A DNA stretch of 64,000 nt, from the NCBI GenBank assembly GCA_033398695.1, contig CM065811.1, positions 111,895,501 through 111,959,500 on the forward strand, given 5' to 3'. The position numbers were made by a program, and so were the translations under genes. Each line of letters begins with the position of its first letter. The first letter of the stretch is position 1. This DNA comes from Orobanche coerulescens (lineage: Eukaryota; Streptophyta; Magnoliopsida; Lamiales; Orobanchaceae). The notes beneath the pieces were generated by a model that was not told where the DNA came from, ran no database searches, and saw nothing but the letters and a program-made list of their open reading frames with translations. Of the stretch, positions 57,728 to 64,000 are shown in pieces.

Positions 57728-58713
57728 TAGCTCGAACGAAAAAAAAAATCGGCCACGACTCTGGCTCACGCCGGACCGCCGCCGTCGGCCTCCGACCGCC
57801 GTGACACCGCCGCCTCGGTCAGCTGCCACCGCGAGATCCCGCCGCCGCCGCTGCTCCAGCCGCGCCAGCGCCACAGCCCAGCTCCGCCGGACTCAGCCTC
57901 GCCGCCTGCTCGCCGCCTGCTCGCCGCCCGCTCCGCCTGACTCGGTTGCTCGCCGCGGCTTGCCGCTGCTCCGCCACCGGGCGTCCAAGCACCTCCGCGG
58001 ACCGCCACCGGACCGCCTCCGTCGCCGGACCGCCCGCAGGCAGGAGCCGCCGCCTGCTAACCGCGCCGCCGCCAGCCACCGCCGCTGCCGCGCCCAGCCG
58101 CCGCCTGGCCTTCGCCAGCGCGCGACCACCGCCGATCGCCGCCGACCAGCTCCAGTCCAGCCGAGTCCGACCCAGTTCCGACTCTCGGACCAAAACCCGA
58201 ACATCAACTTATCTTCGGAAGCCGTCAAAATTGCGCCTCCGGTTTCACGTCGTCGCATCGAGTACCAACCGGTAGATCGAAGCACAAGACAGATTCAGCA
58301 CGTACCTAATTTTATAATCGAGGTAACTATCTGACTCGTCCCTTTTCAATTCTCTCCTTTTTGGGAATTTTCTTTTGGGGACACGGGTTTTGGGTTCTTT
58401 ATCTCCCACGCTACTTTGCGGTGGATGAGACCGCGAGAGAAGTCGGTATCTCTGCGTGTCGAAGAAAACTGTGTGACGGTCCTGGGGGAGTCACGGAATT
58501 GTTGAAAAGTCGATACTTGTGGTTGTTGCATACACCACGTATCTGGGTGCGATCTGATATCGCCGTTTTGTTTGTCGACTTTACTAAACAACAATTAAGG
58601 GAAGTAAATCGAGTAACGGTTATGTTACACGCTTTTAAAAGCATCGATTGTGACCATTTACATTGTCACTGAAAATCCAACAAGACTAACTTCCTCTTGT
58701 TTATATCTTGTAG
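57728..58713 (+). other. Leader: GC-rich block and a possible intron
   Basis: 57750-58190 is extremely GC-rich, full of GCCGCC-type triplets, in a window that is otherwise AT-rich. Frames are open on both strands there, as expected from composition, and no domain is visible (Arg/Pro/Ala-rich on plus). A donor-like AG|GTAACT at 58322/58323 and acceptor-like TTGTAG at 58713, directly before the gag ATG, would define an intron of 391 nt. Confidence 0.6.
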
Positions 58714-59791
58714 ATGGTACAAAGCTCCAATGTTCATCCGGAGTTCGACATCCTTGACCATGCTGGTAAGGAGTACCATAGGTGGGTCTCAGACGTTCGC
58801 TTGGCGTTCGTCGGTAAGAGATTTACTACCATCATCTTTCCCTCTAACGAGCCTAACGCTCAAGAACCGAGCGAGGAAACCAAGGCTAATGCACTGATGT
58901 ACTTGCGTAGACATATACATCCGTTGTTGAAAAAGTGTTATATGAACTTACAAACCCCTAAAGAACTATGGGACACACTCGAACAACGATTTAATAATGT
59001 GCATGATCAGCGCTTCCCCGAATTGCAACTTCAGTGGGAGCAAATCCAATTTTTGGATTATGCGAATGTGGAAGCCTATAATCAAGCTGTCCTCGATCTT
59101 CGCGCTGATCTTGGTTTTTGTGGTGTCAAGAAGTCTGATCAAGATTTGATCGAGAAGACTCTTAACACGTTTCCCGTGGGAGCAAGTGTAATTGCTCATC
59201 AGCTGCGCGTTGCCTATGAGGAAGGGAGAATTAAGAACTTTAGTGACCTTATCTCCCACCTCGCGAAAAAAGAAAGGCACCATGAGATTATTCTCAATAG
59301 CAATGCGCGCCCGGTGATGCGAAGCCGATTAGGAAGTAAATCAGGCTACCCACAGGAAAGCACCACGACAAAATAGAAAAGGCAACGCTACTCAGTTTTT
59401 GCAAGCACCACGGATGCATGACTCGAGCAAGCAAGGGAAAAGACGAGGTCGTCGTTCCAACGTGTGGAAGAGGCAAGGTGGCTCGGCCACGGGACCTAGT
59501 GGAACCCAACCACGTGGGCCGCCTCCTGCCTCCGGGAATGGAACCACTCCAAAGGAAGGCCGGAATTGCTATACTTGCGGATCGAAGAAGCATACTTACC
59601 GCAATTGCAAAGCGCCAAAGAACATCCAAGCTTACTACAAGCACTATAAACAATATTTGGCTCAAGAGTCGAATTACATGGAAGTAGACAATGAGAATAC
59701 GGAGGTGAACCATATTGAGATCCAGACTGAGATCCCTCCTCTCACCATTGCGGACAAAGACCAACATATGGATGTTGCCGACTTTGACTAG
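58714..59791 (+). pseudogene. gag: Copia gag (frameshifted)
   Basis: The ATG at 58714 opens a 220-residue frame with HRWVSDVRLAF, ALMYLRRHIHPLLKKCY, ELWDTLEQRF and NQAVLDLRADL, a copia gag core of the UBN2 type. The frame ends at TAG (59374-59376) because of a frameshift near 59340. The right frame resumes before 59399 and carries a basic Arg/Gly-rich stretch, a complete zinc knuckle (CYTCGSKKHTYRNC, CX2CX4HX4C, about 59569-59610) and an acidic end (ADKDQHMDVADFD). It is a separate gag ORF, not fused to pol. Confidence 0.85.
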
Positions 59792-60622
59792 TTTTACGCT
59801 TTGGTTATGTTTTGTCTTGTTTCTAGTTTCCGAGAACTACTTTGGATTTTCATGAATGTAATAAAGTTGGCTATGATGAATAAAATTCTTTTAATTGCTG
59901 TGATTGTGCAAAGATGAATTTTATTTTTCCCCTCTAAAGCATGTTTGGTTTATCACAAAAATAATTGCTAGCAACGAATTGCTTGGTTAAAATAAAAATT
60001 TGATACATTGGTAGGATTTCATCAAAACTTTTGATCAAGACTAGGCACATCCTCCTTGGTATTTGTTTATTCTTTGAGAGTTCAAACGGAATCAGTGGTT
60101 TTTAAACAGCCTTAGCTGTACCGACATTCCTACTTTCTCTGCAAGTCTACCAAGTTGGAGTTACCGAAAGGATCATTAGTAGAGATATAAATCGTAAACC
60201 AAGACGCGTTTTAAAGTATCTAAACGCTCCTATGGCCATATTTCCATAGTATTGTATCAAAAATAATGCCTTTGAAAAAGGTTTAAACCTTGCTCTTTCA
60301 CTCAACAATAGGGAAATACCAAAATAGCAAATTAAAACGAGCACTGAGATCTGAGTTTAATGATCCAGTAAGTGCACGACCTATGGATAGAAAGATACGG
60401 AAGTCTAGTTTCCAGAACAACTGACCGTTCGTCCATAGCCTTCTTAACGAAGAAGTTATTGCTGTTTTAGTGAACAAAGGTCAAGCTGCGCGGAAATTAT
60501 TTCCAGCGATTGTGCTAACTTTGATCCTAACCAACTTGGTCGAATTTCCCCAAACTCGATGTAAATGAGTTTTCGCTATGTCTCTAAACATAAGACTAAT
60601 TGAGTTTCATGTCTTATTGTAG
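59792..60622 (+). other. Gag-pol spacer with poly(A)-like signals and acceptor-like end
   Basis: These 831 bp have no supported ORF. AATAAA occurs at 59860-59865 and 59879-59884, soon after the gag stop. The spacer ends in CTTATTGTAG directly before ATG 60623, which opens the protease. The layout would suit a short polyadenylated gag RNA and a spliced pol RNA. Confidence 0.55.
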
Positions 60623-63600
60623 ATGTCTCGTGGCGAAATTGAGTGCCTTGCTGATAGTGGAACAACCCACACTATTCTTCGGAATAGGCAATTATTCAAG
60701 GATATTGTGCCATACATATCCTCAGTGACAACAATGATTGGTTCCTCCCAAGTAATTCAAGGGAGGGGACCTGCTCATTTCTTGCTACCTAACGGTACGC
60801 ATATTAATGTCACAAATGCTCTCTATGCCCCAAGAGCAAACCGAACCTTGCTAAGTTTTAGGGACATCCGTGCCAACGGTTATCACCTTGATACACATTG
60901 TGAGAATGGAACAGAATTTTGTGTGTTACTCGCGTAATGCGGAAGACGCGTTCTCGAGAAACTTATGAGTCTAAGTAGTTGTTTATAACAGAATACAATA
61001 ATGGTTATTGAATCCTATCTTTGTGAGTCACGAAATGTGTGATTCGAAGCATACCAACTATGGCATGACCGACTCGGTCACCCCGGACGCGACATGATGA
61101 TTCGCATTTTGAAAAACTCACATGGTCACCGCTTTTTCAAGTCCGTAAAACGATTGGAAGCACCACTCGATATCGGCATTGATGTGAGTGAGCTTGATAC
61201 CGTATCAACGGGACTAAAGATCGCACGCCCTAATAAGGTTGAAGGTGCATCTCTCGTAAATCCCGAGGCTTCCGTGGCAATTTCTAATGCCCATAAATCG
61301 CTTTTGTAAAGCCTGTTCACTAGCAAAGTTGATACCCTCTCCGTCCTTTGCTAAAGACTCAACACAAAATATTCGCTTCTTACAAAGAATTCAAGGGGAC
61401 ATATGTGGACCTATTCAACCAGAGTGCGGACCATTTAGATATTTTATGGTTACGGTTGATGCATCGACGCGATGGTCACACGTCTCCGCTATCCACAAGA
61501 AACGCCGCATTTGCTAAACTCCTAGCACAAATTATCAAGTTACGGGCTAACCACCCCGACTTCCCAATCTCGTCATTAAGATTGGACAATGGAGAGTTTA
61601 CGTCAAAGTCTTTGACGACTATTGCATGTCGATTGGGATTGATGTTGAACATCCCGCCCCCACGTTCATTCGAGAATGGCCTTGCCGAGGCTATGATTAA
61701 GCGGTTCTGACTTATCGCCCGAGCATTGGTATTGCGCACCAACTTGCCGATTTACGCATGGGGTTATGCAATTTTGCATGCGGCTATACTTATTCGCCGA
61801 CCCACCGCCAATCAACCGTTTAGTGCGTACCGGTTGGTAGCTGGATATGAGCACGATATTTCACACTTACGCATTTTTGGTTGTGCGCTATATGTGCCAA
61901 TTACGCCTCCACAGCGTACTAAAATGGGTCCGCAAAGACGATTAGGTATATATGTTGGCTATGAATCGCCTAAAATTATCCGCTATTTGGAACCTTTGAC
62001 AGGAGATCTGTTCACTGCAAGATTTGCAGATTGTCACTTTGATGAGACAAACTTCCCGTCGTTAGGGGAGAGAGGAATCGAACGATTCCAGTTGAACGCC
62101 AGAAATTGTGCAGTGTGCTCCTCCTTGCCTCATCAAGATCCCCGCAGGCTCAATCCGAGCTAGAAGTGCAACGTATTCTCGCCTTCGAAAGTTGCGGATT
62201 CGATGCCCGGCGCCTTTACCGAGCATCTGCGAAAGTGACAAGATCTACCATTCCCATCGCGAATGTTCTGCAAGGTTGGAAGTCCGAGTTATAGGGCAAG
62301 GTTCGGCCGCCCAAAGGAATGATGCCACCGGCGTCAACCTTAGTGGTGGGACGGCAGCTTCGGCTGCTCTTATCCCTGCTCGAAAGAGGGGGAGGCCAGT
62401 GGGTAGAAAGGATACCGAACCTCGAAAGAGAAGAGGAACGGAGGCACAAAATCCTCTCATCATCGACACAGTGACTCCGTCACACGAGATTATCTATGAC
62501 TACGGATATGTCCTCGAATCAACAATGGAACAATCGACGGACGCGTCGGAAACTTTGTTGATGTCAGAAAATAAAGAAATCTCGATGCAATGTACGAGTG
62601 AATACGTACTATTGGACAGGTCGTCCACGCTAGTCGACGATGCTTTTGCCTACTCCGTCGCTCAAGAAATTATTGAAGACGACGACGCTGAGCCGCGCTC
62701 GGTTGCTGAGTGTCAACAACGAGCCGATTGGCTGAAATGGAAAGATGCAATGCAGGCTGAACTAGACTCAATGGCTAAACGTGAGGTATTTGGCCGTATC
62801 GAGCCAATACCCGTGGGCGTTAAACCAGTTGGACATAAATGGGTCTTTGTTCATAAACGCAATGATAAGGATGAGGTCATGCGTTACAAAGCGAGACTAG
62901 TTGCCCAAGGCTTCTCGCAACGCCCTGGCATTGACTACGAGGAGACGTATTCTCCCGTTATGGACATCATCACTTTCCGCTACTTAGTCAGTTTGGTAGT
63001 GTCCGAAAAACTGAACATGCAGCTTATGGATGTGGTTATAGCGTATCTTTATGGGGATCTAGATACGGATATCTATATGAAAGTCCCCGAAGGGATTTCA
63101 TGGCCCAAATCAAGTAGCTCTAAACCACGGAGCGCGTACGCTGTGAAATTGCGTCGTTCACTGTATGGCTTGAAACAATCCGGAAGGATGTGGTACAACC
63201 GCCTAAGTGAATACTTGGTTGGGAAGGGATACAAGAATGGACATCTGTCCATGCATATTCGTGAAAAGAGCAGATGCAGGATTCGTGATTGTAGCCGTCT
63301 ATGTAGATGACATGAATGTCATCGGTACCATAGATGAAGTCAATGAAACGGCCCGCTACCTTAAATCCGAATTCGAGATGAAAGATCCGGGAGGACTCGA
63401 TTCGCTTGGGCTTAGAGCTCGAGATGATGGTATACTCATTCATCGACCGCCTATGTCCACAAAATGCTCAGCGATTTAGCATGGACAAGGCACATCCTCT
63501 TGCTACCCCCATGATTGGTGAAGTCCTGAAATGAACAAGGATCCATTTCGTCCTAAAGAGGAGGATGAAGAGGTCCTTGGAGCGAAACACCGTACCTTAG

Positions 63601-64000
63601 CGCAATCGGTGCGTTGTTGTATCTCGGCTCAATGTACTCGCCCGGACATCGCATTCTCTCGTGAATCTTAGCGAGATTTAGCTCCGCTCCCACGATAAGG
63701 CATTGGAATGGAGTAAAACACATCTTTCGATACTTGAAAGGCTCCGGTGACCTTGGATTGTTCTTTCCCTACGCAAAAGAGAGTGATATTAGAAAGGAAT
63801 TGTTGAGGTGAAGACGATGCATACCGACCGTCGATCTTCCTCTCGATATTGACTAAGCATGGTAGCTTGACTACCGTATGCTAATGCAAGCAAGCTTACC
63901 CCTTATGCAGAGAATCCTAACGACACGTTAGTTGGATTTGCCGATGCGGTTATCTCTCTGACCCGCATAAAGGACGTTCCCAAACTGGTTATGTGTTCAC
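60623..64000 (+). pseudogene. pol: Copia pol: protease, integrase, reverse transcriptase, RNase H (broken, partial)
   Basis: Protease: CLADSGTTHTIL (about 60644), frame ends at 60937. Integrase zinc region: YQLWHDRLGHPGRDMM (about 61052) and FCKACSLAK (about 61303). Integrase core: GDICGPI (61397), RLDNGEF and GLAEAMIK, so D, D and E residues survive, but across three frames with a TGA at 61708-61710. The linker region 61726-62163 is copia-like (LRIFGCALYVP). Reverse transcriptase from about 62720: WKDAMQAELDSM, GHKWVFVHKRN, YKARLVAQGFSQ, ETYSPVMD, SLYGLKQSGRMWYNRL; a frameshift near 63220; then YVDD at about 63300. After 63480 the frame breaks repeatedly. Pieces such as TRPDIAFSRES and LVGFADA place the RNase H near 63640-63960. 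The gene runs past the window edge. Confidence 0.87.

Larger units (their letters stand above)
57484..64000 (+). mobile_element. Ty1/copia element with short LTR, continues past the window
   Basis: It has a short LTR, a TATCAGCACG-type primer site, a GC-rich leader, gag, a spacer of about 830 bp, then protease, integrase, reverse transcriptase and RNase H in copia order. The coding parts carry several frameshifts and stops. The 3' LTR is outside the window, so no target duplication can be checked. I do not assign a named lineage. Confidence 0.85.

Noticed and set aside
57687..58334. 215-residue Arg/Pro-rich ORF in the GC-rich leader
   Set aside because: Several frames on both strands are open because of base composition, and the ORF crosses the LTR/primer-site junction.

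Overview
This window is plant nuclear DNA made almost entirely of LTR retrotransposons nested in one another. I see no host gene, tRNA, rRNA or CRISPR array. The evidence for a plant is chromodomain Ty3/gypsy (Tekay-like) polyproteins, Ty1/copia gag and pol genes, an RTE-type LINE fragment, initiator-tRNA-Met primer sites (TGGTATCRGAGC) and 5-bp target duplications. It reads like pericentromeric or other heterochromatic retrotransposon clusters.

Layout. (1) 1-34444: a head-to-tail array of a non-autonomous, plus-strand Ty3/gypsy-like element. Seven LTRs (A-G) alternate with six internal domains of only about 400 bp. Each internal domain holds a primer site and a polypurine tract but no gene. 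LTRs are either long (about 4.4 kb: C, F, G) or short (about 2.57 kb: B, D, E). The short form is explained by one 1838-bp deletion between AGGTT repeats. (2) LTR E is split by an 8.2-kb antisense element (14281-22511, target duplication TGTTG), which again has the LTR-internal-LTR-internal-LTR form. (3) LTR G is split by a 5'-truncated LINE (29650-30820, 15-bp target duplication). (4) The array ends inside the LTR of a minus-strand Ty1/copia element (34445-56866). That element has gag remnants but no recognisable pol, and is itself part of an LTR-internal-LTR-internal tandem. (5) Two Tekay-like gypsy elements with decayed gag-pol sit inside it: one in gag (37041-45871) and one in the LTR (46897-55549, target duplication TTAAC). 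(6) 56867-57483 is an unclassified AT-rich piece. (7) A plus-strand Ty1/copia element with a 231-bp LTR starts at 57484 and runs off the right edge with a broken pol.

Relative age follows from the nesting. The copia LTR is older than both the array and the Tekay-like element inside it. LTR E and LTR G are older than their insertions. Every protein-coding element seen here carries stops or frameshifts.

Most interesting signals: the tandem LTR array with gene-free internal domains; 12-bp palindromic or near-palindromic CG-rich motifs placed 11-17 bp upstream of TATA boxes in several LTR families; the motif TAGCGCACGCTA shared, in sense orientation, by gypsy-like and copia LTRs; a duplicated promoter-exon-donor cassette in the long LTR that its short derivatives lack; and splice-acceptor-like TTGTAG directly before the ATG of both gag and pol in the last copia element.
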